64,000 nt of DNA from Carnegiea gigantea (GCA_029747015.1 JAKOGI010000336.1:634187-698186), one strand, 5' to 3'. Shown: positions 12,258-25,269, counted from the stretch's first letter. Numbers and translations: made by a program. Notes: generated by a model not told the origin, from the letters alone.

Positions 12258-14031
12258 TTAGTCTGTAAATTATATAGGTTTTTCATATAATGTTAATAAA
12301 ATAAGGCAAAAAAAGTCAACAATTTAATACAATTAAAAAAACCTTTGTTAACAATTTTAATGAAACTACCTTAACTTTCCTCATTCTTCATCTTTTTTAA
12401 TGTAGATGGAATAATTGGTACCATTGGCCCAACAAATTGAAAAGAAAATCCTTGTGCAACTTTTTCTCATTCTTTCTCTATTAAAACAAATAGCTTTGTG
12501 GAACCTATTTGGTTGTTCGAGAAGTTTACAACATTTACACCTAGTGCACTCCAATAAAAGCCACCTATATATAAAGTGGTGAGGGACTGTGTGGTTATAA
12601 TTTCTCAGATCGAGGGAAATCAACTAGCATGCAAATTGACCTATCAGGGGTCTCCATCTATATTAGATGCTATTTGCTTTAATAGGTGCATGATTGGTTT
12701 TTTTTTTTTTTTAAATGAGAGAATTTGGTGGTTTCCTTTTTAAAAAGCAAAGATGGAGGGAAAAAGGGAAAGCATCTCTTCCAGGGGGCATCTTGATGCA
12801 TGACGAAGTATCATGATATATGTGATTTTAGTTTTAGGAATTTGTATATGTTTAAATATCAAACTAATGAGGCCCATAATAGCTTTTGGGCCTAAACACT
12901 TAGTATCCCGTGATGACCAAAAGATTTTAGCAAAAATCAGTTAAGGGATTATTCATTATTCTTTTAAGGTTATACCCTTAGATCCTTAAAGAGATAACAA
13001 CTCATTTACTTCTTCTTAAGTAGCCACAAAAAAGGCTTGTGCGTACCAAATGCCGTCATTCACATGTCAATGGTTTGCTTTCCCGCTTCTCCTCTCTCCT
13101 TCTTTCTCTCTCCCCCCTCTCTATCTCTCTCTCTCTGTCTCTATCTATCTCTATCTCTCTCTCTTTCTCTTTTTCTCTCTCTCATGCATACATGCACACA
13201 CAAGCATTTACTTCCATTAAAATCTTGATTCTTTCCATCCATGTTCCTTCTTTAATTTGCTTGACTTCTCGCCCATCTATTACAAAAAATAACTTAAGCA
13301 TCAATGACTTAGTGTTTTCATGAACCCACAACATGAGTTCTTTGCATGTTTTTTTTTTGAATGATGTACTATATATAAACCCAACAATTTTACCTAATTT
13401 AGAGAAAAGACTAAGCATTTGGCATTATCTATAGGGAGTTATAGACACACAAATATGTCCTCAAAGTATACATTGCATATACATTGCGTGCTTGATGCCT
13501 TAAAATCTAATGGCAACACTTACTTAACCTACCATTGGCAAAGAAACTTTTTTTCAAGCTTCTTAAAGTGTCTAGTCTCTATAAAAATAGTTTTTAAAAT
13601 ACATGCTTTTGCTAAAACATTTCAATGATTCCATAGGATTTGCAAAAAAAGTAATGAAGGGTTGAATTAGCCTATTTTGAGAAGATTCAATTACAAATGA
13701 CCATTTATACCTCATTTAAGACCTATGTTAAGGGTTAAAAGATACATGAATCTACATGACCATTTTATCCATTGAAAGAAATTTCAAAGAACATATTAAA
13801 AGCTCAAATTCGATATGCAACAAAAGAGGAATACGTTGGATAGTGAGATGTATTTAGAAACCAACACCTTCTCACTCTTGGACACAGAACTCTCTCTTAC
13901 CTTATCCAAATATAATAAAACTTAATCCATTAGAAACCACATCAATAAGATTTCTAATAACAAAAAGAATCAATCAAATGGGAGGTTAGATGAGAAAGTT
14001 ATACCAAGAACAAAATGACTTAGAAAAGTTA
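12258..14031. other. No gene seen
   Basis: AT-rich intergenic sequence with a poly(T) run near 12699-12712 and the pyrimidine tract annotated at 13086-13182. The open frames are short and match nothing recognisable. It may include the left part of the LTR proposed at 14032-15091, but I see no LTR start. Confidence 0.4.
13086..13182. repeat. Imperfect CT-rich microsatellite
   Basis: About 95 bases of almost pure pyrimidine with interrupted CT, CTAT and TTCTC units. It generates the spurious Leu/Ser-rich open frames that overlap it. Confidence 0.9.
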
Positions 14032-14231
14032 TCATGCCCAACAACCTGTTGCTAACCCTTATTGCCTGTCAGTAGCCTGTTTTCCCTATGATTAGTCCCG
14101 AATGGTTCCTACTTGCACCCTAGGCATGATTATGGCTAAAACAACCATAGATCCTTCTCTAAAATTTTTTTTATGGAATATAATCTTTTGTGTTTCTGCA
14201 AACCCTATAGGTTCCTCCTTCTCCTAACTAG

Positions 14232-14240
14232 TATAAAAAG
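14232..14240 (+). promoter_or_regulatory. TATA box
   Basis: TATAAAAAG in a GC-richer pocket ('gtataaaaaggggtgcgtgc'), followed by a pyrimidine-rich stretch as in plant 5' leaders. It would drive transcription to the right, probably as an LTR promoter. No open gene follows. Confidence 0.45.
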
Positions 14241-14364
14241 GGGTGCGTGCATCCTCTTTAATGGACATTCTCCATTCATCTCTCTTCTCTCTCACTAAAG
14301 AGACTACCATCCCTCTAGCTTTCTTCTTTCCTCCCCCTCCTAGAGAGACTTTCCTTCCCACTAG

Positions 14365-14365
<1 letters not shown>

Positions 14366-14413
<48 letters not shown>
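14366..14413. repeat. (TC)n microsatellite
   Basis: About 24 uninterrupted CT units. The Arg/Glu and Ser/Leu-rich open frames crossing it are artefacts. Confidence 0.95.
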
Positions 14414-14416
<3 letters not shown>

Positions 14417-15073
14417 TTCTTAGCAAAATTCCTTTCAAAATACAAAACTACCCTTTCCCCTTTTTTATACAAATATTTTAGGATTAGCTTGCAACCATGC
14501 TCACACTTGATTTGGAGTTAAGCCAAATCAGAGCAAGGTGAGTCATGAAAACTAAATAACATAATAAAGTACTATGTTTTTTATTCTTTATTTCCGTTTA
14601 TGATCATTAATTTCGATTATCATATTCTTGCTTGATTCTCCTTGATTTATTTCTCTTATATATCAATTCCAAAACTATGTAATTAATAAAAATGCTTGCA
14701 AAATTTATTCTTTTGCATTTATTTCTTTTATTTTCTCTTATTTAAATATCAAACCCAACATGTTTAACAAGTGATCAGATAAATTCATGGCTTTGCGACA
14801 TCACTAATGTAATATAAATAAAATTGCATGAATCTTGACATTTGCATGTAATTTGCAATGTTCTAATATTAATCTTTTGTTGTCCTTAATCGAGGTTATG
14901 TTGAATAGGTGATGTTGATAGACGAACATTGTCCATACCATTGGTCAGACCTTCACCTAAGAACCTCGCTCTTGACTACTTGGCTTGGAGTCAAGTCAAT
15001 CACCATCTAGGATTGTGGAGATTGTTTTATAAAAATAGTTTCTAAAAGCTTTATGTGTTTTCCTAAAATATGG

Positions 15074-15091
15074 TGGCAACTTTGCTCGTTT
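15074..15091 (+). promoter_or_regulatory. Degenerate primer-binding-site-like sequence
   Basis: TGGCAACTTTGCTCGTTT resembles the primer site of Tat/Ogre-lineage elements (TGGCGACTC.GCTGGGGA), with several mismatches. Its place downstream of a TATA box and leader is the main support. Confidence 0.3.
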
Positions 15092-15550
15092 GAATAGCTC
15101 AAACTTTCACTAAGCACTCACCAAAAGAACAATGGCTTAGGCCAAGGGTGGGATCGAGGCCCTCTGGTTCTGCTGTCTTCAAAAGGCTTCATTATTTTTC
15201 TTTTTCTAAATAAATAACCTTGTTTTATTTTTATTTTCATGTGTGTGTAAACAAAACCAACCCTTCTAATCTATTGACACATGTTATTCTCATAAATTGT
15301 TAATATAATTAATTATTTTTTCTAAAAATTTCAGTTCCTTAAATTAACTTCACAACTAATGTCATTCAAAACATAGGGAATAAAAATAATATTGTGCACC
15401 ATAAAATTAAAAAAGATTTAAAGATTTTCTTTCCAAAGAAGACGATGTTCAATCAAAAATTCATAGCAAGTACTGTGATTTAAAACTTATGCGATTCCAC
15501 ATGCATCACATAGGTGTAACACTCGTTATTCATCAATTCAATTGCTGGGC

Positions 15551-15758
15551 TCTAATCTTATACAATTTTTTGGTTTTCTAGGTTTTTGAAAGTCATCTTA
15601 AAACTTAAAATTGCCCTAATGACTCTGGGTAAATCCGACTGCTCCTCTCTAATCTTATACAATTTTTTGGTTTTCTAGGTTTAAAGTAAGGCAATGGATT
15701 AAGTCATCTTATAACTTAAAATTGCCCTAATGACTCTGGGTAAATCCGACTGCTCCTC
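15551..15758. repeat. Tandem duplication of about 100 bp
   Basis: Copy 1 (15551-15647) and copy 2 (15648-15758) both begin 'tctaatcttatacaattttt' and end 'aatccgactgctcctc'. They are almost identical except for a short insertion in copy 2 ('aaagtaaggcaatggat'). This looks like a fairly recent local duplication. No coding role is visible. Confidence 0.9.
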
Positions 15759-15759
15759 A

Positions 15760-16423
15760 CCCAATAACCACCTCATAAGTATTAAATAAATTCAAAGTTT
15801 GAAAACACCATTTGCTTTGAAAGCTCCTAAGATCTGCCGCTTTGGTTAGTTATACCATAAGATTAAAATATTTTTGTAAAAATATATGTATTTTGACTAA
15901 AATATGTAGTGCATACACCTTTGATGTCAGTATGCTTATGAAATATGCTTATGAAATGCATGTTAGATATTGAATGTTAATGTTTTTAAGAGTTATATTT
16001 ACTTATTACGTATCAAGTTCTAGGTATTTGAATTCCTCCTAAAAATATCAATTGGATTTTGCAAATTAAGCCTCTATCACTCTTCTGAGCAAATGGTGAA
16101 AAAAATTGAATGGAGTTAATCCATTTTTATTTTGGTCTTCGAAACCTTTTCAATTTTTAATCAATTCTTACTAGTTTCCTATTATCACAATTATCTTATG
16201 GGGCTTATGATTTAGTTTGTTTAAACTAAATTTAGTTGCTAAATTTCCGAACACAATAAGCGTGTTAGAGCTAGTTAAAAGGAAAAAAAGAAAAACAAGA
16301 GGCTATGAATAGTGCAACAAATAAAAACATTACAAGGTGGTATGTTGACTTTTGGCATAACAATTCAAAAAACCCTTGCTATTTGAAAATAAATTGTACG
16401 TTCTTTGATTTTTTTCAGAGTAA

Positions 16424-16428
<5 letters not shown>
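15760..16428. other. No gene seen
   Basis: AT-rich sequence with no recognisable gene, RNA or transposon end. Confidence 0.5.

Positions 16429-16483
<55 letters not shown>
16429..16483. repeat. (TA)n microsatellite
   Basis: An uninterrupted TA run of about 27 units, shortly before the solo LTR at 16595. Confidence 0.95.
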
Positions 16484-16485
<2 letters not shown>

Positions 16486-16594
16486 CTTAAGACAATACAC
16501 ATTCCCCTTCATAAAAACAAAATTAAGTAAAAATATTGTGAAAATATGAAAATATAATAAATGTTGTAAACTTAATTAAAGACAATCAATAAAT

Positions 16595-19500
16595 TGCAAC
16601 ACCCCCAATCCCTGGGGTTAGAAGTATTAGCGATTTCTCAATTTTTACTTAAATTTTGGGGCGAAATAGACAGAGTTCTGCCAAACAATGAGCTAAAACT
16701 AGGCTTCTAGCCTTACAATGAGTTCATGCACGTGATAAATGTATAAACATATTTTCATAACTCAACGGCTACACACTGGAGATCACAACTCTGTGGGCCT
16801 CACACCCGAAGTATACTAAGAAATACAGTTCAATAATAGGAAAAAAAATGAAAAGTACAGCTCAATGGATTACACATATGGAGTACTGGGGTTTACATCC
16901 CGAAAAGAAAATACAACTCCAGCTATAACACGACTGATAAATCAGATGGTCAGCTCACATGGCCATACAGAGTGACTTCTAGATAATATGCATTATACGG
17001 CTTTGATAATTGGCTTGCATGCACTCAAGAACTTAAAATACATCACAATACATCACTAAGCTCATAATTTAACCACAAAAGCATAAAAGTCTACTTCTAG
17101 GGCAGCATGGGAGACTCCACCTCAGCTTACGTGAACCAACTTCTATCTGTTACTTTTGGAACCTAGGGAAAAAGGGGAAAAGATAGGGGCATGAGCTATC
17201 ACATGCTTAGTGAATGATTCCCAACCCCCAGAAAACAAAGCAGTTGCACGACATACTTTAAGTAGCAGTTGCACACACAATTTGATATATAATATCATAT
17301 AATAAGCACGTAGGATCTTCCACATCTGTCATCGCCTCAATGACCTTTCTAATATAATGGGAACCCAATACTCCTTCTAATTCATGCCCAAGGTGCTTCA
17401 CTTGCCTGAACTAAGTCTCTTATAGCTTATTCGTGGTAATTCCATGTTATATCAATAGAAGATCACACAATGTAAGCATAACGTCACATAACATGCACAA
17501 AGGATTCACTAATACGCTATTTCATGCAACAATTTAGGTATTAGATGTACAGAACACCTAATTCAGATATAAGCATCTAACGTAAAGGAGTTTAAAAAAA
17601 AAGACCAAGTGAGACTCCTTTTTGCAGCACTTAAATCAATGGAAGTTCTTATAAAATCGTCGTTATGCACTTGACAGATAACTGAAACTCAATAAAAACT
17701 CTTTTCAAGAAAACATGCACCTTTGTAAATCTTTACACCATCACCCTCGAATGAGGCATTCACATCACATAACATGCACGAAATTATTTTCATAGTCATC
17801 AGAATCTCATATTTCTGCTGGGTACGGGTGAGGCCATCACTCACGTTCAATCACCCCAGTAAGATCGTCACTCGTATTTTATATTATCCTCGTCAGGATC
17901 TTCTAGGGTTCCCATTTCTGAGTCTACTCCCTGGGCAACATATTAACCTTGTTCGGGTCTTTTAGGATTCCCACTTCTAGGTCTATCTGCCTAGGTACTA
18001 GGGTTCCCGAGAACTAGGCATTCTCCCTAATCACAATACATATGGCACTATTTTCCTAGCCTAGAACATTTTAGATGCATTTCACCTCTAAATGCATCTG
18101 CGTTAAAACTTTCATTATATCATAAACAGTGACATTTCCATTCTTATGAGGCTCAAAGCCTTAATGCTTTTACATCGATTTAGAAAGCATAAGACTAGTC
18201 ATTTGGTAAAATATGCTTAAAATGAGTTAATATTTGCATATTCATTCACTCTTCAAGACAAGTAATATGGAAACTCATTTGAACGGTAACCTTGCATTCA
18301 TACGTAATTATCTCAATTATTCACACTTCATATGCAAAAATTTCATCCAATGACATGAAATTCTAACATACACAAGAGACGTCATTCAAGTCATGAAAGA
18401 GGTTTACATCGCATAATCATAACCACCTTTAGATAACATCGGGCCTATTTGCCATAGATAGTCACTCGTTTCGACTCAGGGTGACTTTGAACATGTTGAA
18501 AACATACTTATTTGTGATTCATATCACTTCACAACTCAATAGTTCACTTGGGGGATTTCTAAAATTAATCGGAGCATCATTTTAAGCTTGAATCAACTCG
18601 ACATTAAGTTGAGATGAACGCTTAGTCAAAAGGGACTATTCTAGGTACATTTCAAGGTTCACTCAATGCAACCACATGTTCGTTCAAATAAGCATGTGCA
18701 ACATAATTAGAGCCAGCTAAATAATCGGTTGTTCAACTAAGGCCTTGGGAATACATCTAGTGAATCAGGTAATTTTCATTCATGAATGACTTCTTAACTC
18801 ACGCATCAATTAGTTGATACACTTAAACAACCAAGCAACCTAACAGCTATAGGCACATTAATTTGGCATAGACGTGGTTCATACAAACAAACATAACACA
18901 CATGTGAACCCATTGTTAACAATTAACACCTCTTTTCAGCTTAGCAGAATTAGTTTCAGTAGAATCTGACTAATATCACATTTATAACACAATATTATAC
19001 TTCGTAATTCACAGTGCTGCACACAACCCAGACTCCCTCCTCACAGCACCGACCACAATAGTCCTCAAAATCATTTCAGTTCAATCCAAATGATTCACCA
19101 ACTCCTTACAGCTTCTCAACTCAATGCAATTTCTCAATTGGTTTACACAAACAAACCTAGCACACATGCAAACCCAATGTTATCAATTAACACCTCTTTC
19201 CAGCTTAGCAGAATCAGTTTCAGCAGAATCTGACTAATATCACATTTAGAGCACAATATTATACTTCGTAATTCACAAATTTTCACACGACCCGGACTCC
19301 TTCCTCATAGCACCAACCACAACAGTCCTCAAAATCATTTCTGTTCAACCCAAACGATTCACGAACTACTTATAGTTTCCCAACTCGTTATAATTTCAAC
19401 CTAACTACTAAATCAGCTACCACAAATATTTCAAAAATATTTGTAAATTAATAGTAGGTTTAGGGATCAGGAACCACCCACCTGGACTCCATGCTAATAA

Positions 19501-20374
19501 ACCACCTAGGGTTTGCTTTGGACGAGTGAGGCTCGGTTCTCCTGCTACCGCTGCTCTGTTCTGCCTCTTCCCTTGCTCGGTCCCAGTCCTTAGCTGTCCA
19601 GATCATGTCAGACCACCTCAGTGGTGGTCGAGCTGGTGGTCATGGTGCTGGTATTGAGCTCCCAAACCCTAATCCCAAGCCTCTGGTTTGCGTGGCTCTT
19701 GGTGGTTGCCAGGCCCGGGCCCACTCGCGAGAACACGTTGCCGATGCTGCCTAGCCATCGTCCCACCGGTGTTGACCACCACTGCCGTGATGTCTTTCTC
19801 TCACAGTTTCTCCCTCTTGATCTCTCTCTGTTTGTCGAGTTTGAGGTCGTGGCTGGTTGTGCGAACCGGGGCGGTGCCGCCGTCGTCATTGACCACTCGG
19901 CCGACCCCCTTCTCCCTCTCTCTTTCGCTCATTCTCTCTTTCTCTCTCTTTGTGTTGTGGCTTGCAGTGCAGGGGTGAGAACCTCCCTGTCGTGTTCTTT
20001 TGGCTGCAGAAGGAAAGTGGGCCCCGACCCCTTTTTGGTTCCCTTCCACTTTTTTTTGTTTATTTTGTTGTTTTAATATCATTTAATAAATTGATCCTGA
20101 TGCAAATTAGTCCAGTCTCGTTCAATCTCAACCTCGAACATTCTCACTCAGCTTACCAATTTTGCATAATCATGTCTTGGCCACCTAATTATCGAATTCA
20201 CTAATTTTACGTAATTGCGTACTAAATCAAGAAAATTAACAAAATCACTCCGTATAAATATTACACCTGATTGACTCGTTAACAAATAGCCTAACATGGT
20301 CAACTACATAGAACACAGTTAATGAAAATGCTAACCCAAACAGTTAGCCCGAGTTAAGAATCCTTGGCGTTACA
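16595..20374 (-). mobile_element. Solo LTR of gypsy-type family 2 (3.8 kb)
   Basis: It starts TGCAACACCCCC and ends GCGTTACA, close to the TGTAACACC...TTACA termini of the other LTRs here. It is bounded by TAAAT (16590-16594) and TGAAT (20375-20379), a plausible 5-bp target duplication with one mismatch. No internal domain, PBS or PPT lies on either side, so it is a solo LTR left by recombination. It shares its 5' several hundred bases and many later blocks with the LTR at 48368-53364. The G/C-rich right part (19490-20080) gives spurious open frames of up to 151 codons on both strands; these are LTR sequence, not genes. The minus strand is inferred from similarity. Confidence 0.7.
18881..19408. 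repeat. 264-bp tandem duplication inside the solo LTR
   Basis: Two adjacent copies, starting near 18881 and 19145, share 'caattaacacctctttcagcttagcagaat', 'ctgactaatatcacattta' and 'acaatattatacttcgtaattcaca'-type blocks in the same order. The corresponding part of the related LTR (about 51600-51900) is present once, so the duplication is specific to this copy or its source. Confidence 0.85.
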
Positions 20375-23300
20375 TGAATAATAGAAATTATACATGGTAT
20401 AAATTATAATATTTTAAATAATCATTTTAGTTAGTTTGCATAAGTTTTCATATATTATTATTCAATTATTTCATATACAAATGATATTCGACCTTTATAT
20501 AAAAAAAATCTACTGAATTATTTTATAATTTATTACAATGTTTCTAATTTATTTTTTTATATTTTTTCTAAATTGTTTATAATCTTTATAATGCTTTTGA
20601 AAATTTTTGTATTGAATTATTTTTTGATTTATTACAATCATTTTTCTATGTAAACTTTTATATTCACTTTACAATATTTATTGTATATTTAAAGTTTTTA
20701 AATGTTTTCATTATTTTCTGTATAAAAAGAACTTATAAAACTATTTCAAGAAAAATTCACGGTTTGCAATTTATTTTTGAAAAGTTAGAGTTCTTTAAAT
20801 ATTTATATCAAAAGTTAAGATACCATTGTGTAATTTGTTGAGTAACAAATTGAATCCTATGGGCAAAACAAGAAACACGTTGTTTGAGTATGTTCAGTAT
20901 AAATGGAGGTATTGTGTATAAGGGGTCGTTTCAAGCGTAACAACCAAAACACTTATCTTTGGTAAAAATCTCACCTCCTTATAGTAGGGAAGCACTATAA
21001 CGCTTGCAACGTATGTCACTCTCCTAGACTCTCTTTTCTCTTTCTCTTTTGTAATTTTCATGTCTTCTCCATATTTTTATAGGTGTGTTTCTCTTGCAAA
21101 CTTGATCTAATTTTGTTGAAGTATGAAGGGTTCCCATTTGTTATACTTTTATCACAAATCTTCATCAACATTTAGATTAGCAATGATGTGGGGGCTGTTT
21201 TACTAATGTTCATTACCATCTATGTTTATTTTGGCTAGGCATGATTTTTGACGATGATGATTTAAAGTATTTTACTATTTATGGATTGATGAACTTGATT
21301 GATATGCTTAGCTTCGAATTTCTGCTTCTTATGTTAGGTCGTTTATGTTATTTGCAACTTTTATGAAGGTTCCGTCAATATTTTTTAAATTTTTTAAAAA
21401 CCCTTGCGTGGACGTCATGCTTCTATATGTTGGGTTCAATTTTGTAGCCTTGTATAAGAAATTATACTAAATAATAGGAGTAAATATGATTTGTGTTTGC
21501 CCCATTCATTTGGATTGTGAGTCATCATGATGAAATCTATCTTTAAGTTAAGGATAACTTCATTCTAGATGAGATAAGTGCAATGTCAACTCATGTGATT
21601 CGTACTATTTCACAGTAAAAAAACAAGTACATTCCGTGGAAGAATTATTTTACTATAATAAAGTTGAAAAAACTAATCCAATAATGACTCTTGCAAATAT
21701 CCAAGAAATTGGACCCAAAAAAAAAAAGAGCCCATACAGTCAAGTGGCTAAGTGCTTTGAGGTTTTGGAGTTAGTAATAGCTTCAAAATACAAAGGGGAT
21801 TTGTATGGATCTATAGTTGTTTGTTTGGTAGGTACAAATCTTATAGATTTGGTTTGGGGGGGGATGGTGGTATTGTTCCATCAGTTCTCGTTTGCATAGT
21901 TCCCATATTTGTTACCTATTATGCTCTAATAAAGGGGCTTGTATGAATCTAACATTTACAGTCTTTGCAAGTATTCTTGCTTCAAATTTAAGCCTTGATT
22001 TGAAACATAAATGTTGGAATGATGTTTTGTCTTGGTAATTGCTGTAATTTCATTAATTCAATTTTTTTACATGGGTACTTTCTTTCAGTTGCATAAGATC
22101 CTTTCCCATTTCGCTCAACTTATTTTTTCGATGGACATGAATTTTCATTTAGCTTATTATAATCAAGACCATCTTTTCCCAGTGGGTGTTATAGTAATAT
22201 AACATTTAGTAATCTCACAATTACAAGCCCTTTGCTTTGGACTGGCATCTTATTCCTTAAGTCTAACCTTGCAAAACAATTACTTTTTATGATATATTTT
22301 AGTGAGTCGTGGCTACTAAAAGTAGATCAAGTTTGTTGTTTGTTCCATTAATGTCTTAACTATATATCTTTCATTGTTAAAATATAGGGAACTACAAAGT
22401 GCAGAAAACGCATAATATGAGAAGTTTCTCTTAATCCTTCATTTGCAATTGCGTGGAACTTTTTCCTTTGTCGCTCCCTGACTCTCCTAGCCCTCACTAG
22501 CTCCTATGACCCCCTACACATCTCATAGAAGTTTCTAATTTTTCTCATAATGTAGATAGTGAATTTGGTTTTTCATAGCCCCTTTTAAATATGCTGCTAT
22601 AATATTTCCCTGGAGGTGAGAATTTAGTGATATAGTAGCCTTTAACAATCTAAGACTGGTGTGGATATTACATATTGCAATCTTCCTGGAAGTTCTTGTA
22701 ATCCAACATTTTCTCGCTTCTTCAAAGAAGGGTAAAAAAGACTTTTTATTTTGTTTTTGTGTCTATTAGGTATCCTGGAAAACACCCTGAAAAATAACAT
22801 ATGTTTTATGTGACCAGTTTATCTAAAGCATTACCATAATGCCACTTCTTTTAGCGAACGTGACTTACTAATCACTTTCTAATTTATGTAGATCTTGCAT
22901 GGCATGTAGTTTAAGAAGGTGAACTTGGAAAAGAACAACACAAACTAGGGAAAGGACTGGTAACTGAAAAGACAGTTTATTCTAGAATTTTCATTTAGTT
23001 TGAAGAGGAAAATGAATAAGTTTCTAGCAGACTCTCTAGGAGGCAAAGAAAAGGAAAAATGTTCTAATGATTATTAAAGATGTGTGCTGTAGCTCTTATG
23101 TAGAATCCTAAGAAAGAAAGAGAGTGTAGTGTACGTAGTGCATGTATGTGTGTTGGAGCAAAGTGATGGCTTAATATAGGGTGTGTGTCTTTGTGGTTAA
23201 GTAACTGAAAGATTTTTGGATGACCATTTATGGATCACTATGATAATGAATGCCTATCTTCAGTTTGATCTTTAAAATATTTTCACAATTTCCTTTTTTG

Positions 23301-24290
23301 TGAATCTCTCAGAATCAACGTCTCTATGGGAAGAAATGGCTGTAGCGGTAAGGTTGCCTACATTTGGATCTCTCTAGACCCTGCAAAAGTAGGACTCAAA
23401 TTGAGAGGTGTTGTCTTATGATGTGAATGCCCATATGTTTTTTTTTTTTTTTAAGGGTTCCAGTAGCAAATTTGCAACAGGCTTGCTACTTGTAAAAGCC
23501 AGAAATGGTGTGTCTTTCCAAGCTATAGACAAAAACAAGAGCAAATTCAAATAATGCAAGTTTTGCAATCACCCCTACCCACCCACACCCGTCCCCAATA
23601 AGTTTAAAAAAAGGCCTATTGTTGCTTACAAAGGTTACACAATTAATCGATCAGTTCATGAAAGATATGTAGGAGAGAAGTTATATTACATGAAATGCAA
23701 AACCTAAATTGGATCGTTCATTTGGGATAGCATGTAGTATACTTACGGAGCTTGAGTTGATACTTCTTCGCAAGTTCTCAAGAGTGGGATTGATAAATGT
23801 CGAATATAAGTTAAGCCAAGCCCTGCATTATTTCGATGTACAGCTTATCTGGTGTCTCTACACAAAGTTTTAAGGTTGATGAAGTGGCAAGAGAATGGGT
23901 TTGGGTGTTGGTAGGTGATCAAGATCGTCCTTCTTCCCTGCTTCATTATAGCCGAAAAGACCAACCCAAGGTGATGAGTCCAAGGACTGCCCCTTCAGCA
24001 AACAAATCAAATTCCCAAAAAGGGGAAAGGGAAAACTATACCACAGAAAAAACGGATAAGAGTCAGTCCTTTCAGGGAAAAGTGAGATCTTTTAAAGAAA
24101 AGGGGTAGACTTCAACAATTGGTGATGTCGGAGCCTGGATTTTCATGAGAATTTAATGCCTCTTTCAGGCTAGGTAGGTAAGTATTTGTAAGAACTGTAG
24201 TTGGGGTAAAGTAGTATTTTATAGATTTTCTATCTTCCTAGGCTTGATTGGGACTGGTTTATACCTCACTCAGTGGCCTATCAAAAAACC
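20375..24290. other. No recognisable gene
   Basis: AT-rich sequence in which open frames are short. An 87-codon frame (21636-21899, plus) and a 90-codon frame (23836-24108, plus; Lys/Ser-rich C-terminal half) match nothing I recognise. The second lies just upstream of the degenerate coding stretch at 24300 and could belong to the same transposon gene, but I see nothing that joins them. A poly(T) run occurs near 23440-23452. Confidence 0.4.
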
Positions 24291-24299
24291 TAGACCTAC

Positions 24300-25107
24300 T
24301 ACTTTTGTGTTTCATGTCGAATGGGCCCATTTACTAACATGACTGGGTTAAAGTCACCGAGAGGTTTTTCCCAAATCATTTAGCCCCTCCCATGTTACCT
24401 ATACGGTTTAAAAAGTTGATACAGGTGGAATGTGGAGAAAATATTCCTTCTGATTCTATTTTGTACCCTTTTCCGATGCTAGTTACACAGATGCTGAGGT
24501 TATTTATTACTCCTATCTGCCGGTTAGGCTCCCCTTAAGCATTTTATGGTATTGCTCCTTTCAAGATGCTTGGTCGCAACATAAAATGGTGGGAAGAGAA
24601 AGTGAATTCTCATTTTTACGTCTGCTCTTTCTCAACTGAACTATTGCCGTATGATTTGGGTTTCCCCGACCACCTACACACGTCAGAAATGATCGTTCAT
24701 GTCTGCGAGAGATTCAAGTGAGATAACTTGGTTCATGTCGTGCCTTCTCCTCCTCAAATGTCTTTTCCCAAGGAGGCTGTGGAGGAGCTCGTCTAGGAAG
24801 CTAATATTCCCAAGGTGGAGTAAGCGACATTTTACGCGATGGTGGGGAGTGATGTGGTTAAGCTGGGCGTCCTCTTAGAGATTGTGGTCGATGCACTAGA
24901 GGATGCTTTAGAGGACCTCCAGTGGTACTTGTTTAAGACTTGGTTGGGTATCCACAAGGATGAGGTGTTCTCTACCTGTTAGCCCTTTCTATGGCTACTG
25001 TTAAAGCTAACCCTATAGCGCCTACTGCTGCCGCTCCTAAGGATATACCCGAGGAAAGCGTCAAGTCGAGTGAGAGACAGACAACATCTGGTGATGGTGC
25101 TAACTAA
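24300..25107 (+). pseudogene. Degenerate coding sequence, unrecognised, probably transposon-derived
   Basis: One plus-strand frame reads as protein-like text interrupted by a few stops. It includes hydrophobic and aromatic runs such as 'AFYGIAPFKMLGRNIKWWEE' (around 24540-24600), an acidic leucine-rich stretch around 24840-24960, and an Ala/Pro/Ser-rich C-terminus ending at TAA 25105-25107. I do not recognise the family. The 'WWEEK' segment recalls plant transposon-encoded proteins of the aORF or plant-mobile-domain kind. It lies on the same strand as, and upstream of, the aORF at 26689 and is separated from it by the minisatellite. It could be a second extra ORF of the Tat element or part of an unrelated transposon. 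Confidence 0.35.
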
Positions 25108-25269
25108 AGTTTCTTCCATAGAGGATCTCACCTTTTCTTTCCTCGTGGTTAAACCCCTTTTGTTGTACATATACACTAAGTTAATGAAATGGATGGACTT
25201 TGGTGGTCCTCTTATTTTCACTTATCCTTCTTTGATTGTGGTTCATTGTAAGCTTAAAGAGGTAGCAGT

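Larger units (their letters stand above)
14032..15091 (+). mobile_element. Probable Tat/Ogre-type LTR 3' part and primer site
   Basis: Three features occur in LTR order: a TATA box (14232-14240), a pyrimidine-rich leader (14300-14413), and at 15074 a sequence resembling the Tat/Ogre-lineage internal start, 'TGGCAACTTTGCT' against the family's TGGCGACTC(T/C)GCTGGGGA. Downstream text ('gggtgggatcgaggccctctgg') could be the start of an internal region, which decays by about 15250. No LTR termini, target duplication or second LTR were found, so both ends are guesses. A decayed host promoter cannot be excluded. Confidence 0.35.

Noticed and set aside
12530..12620. TATA-like 'ctatatataaagtgg' as a host promoter
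   Set aside because: Nothing coding follows in either direction and the region is AT-rich, so a chance match is likely.
14224..14521. Arg/Glu-rich and Ser/Leu-rich open frames
   Set aside because: Both are translations of the (TC)n microsatellite and its flanks.
19621..20076. 151-codon open frame in a GC-richer block
   Set aside because: It lies inside the right part of a solo LTR, has an equally long frame on the other strand, low-complexity Ser/Leu composition from CT-rich DNA, and no domain.
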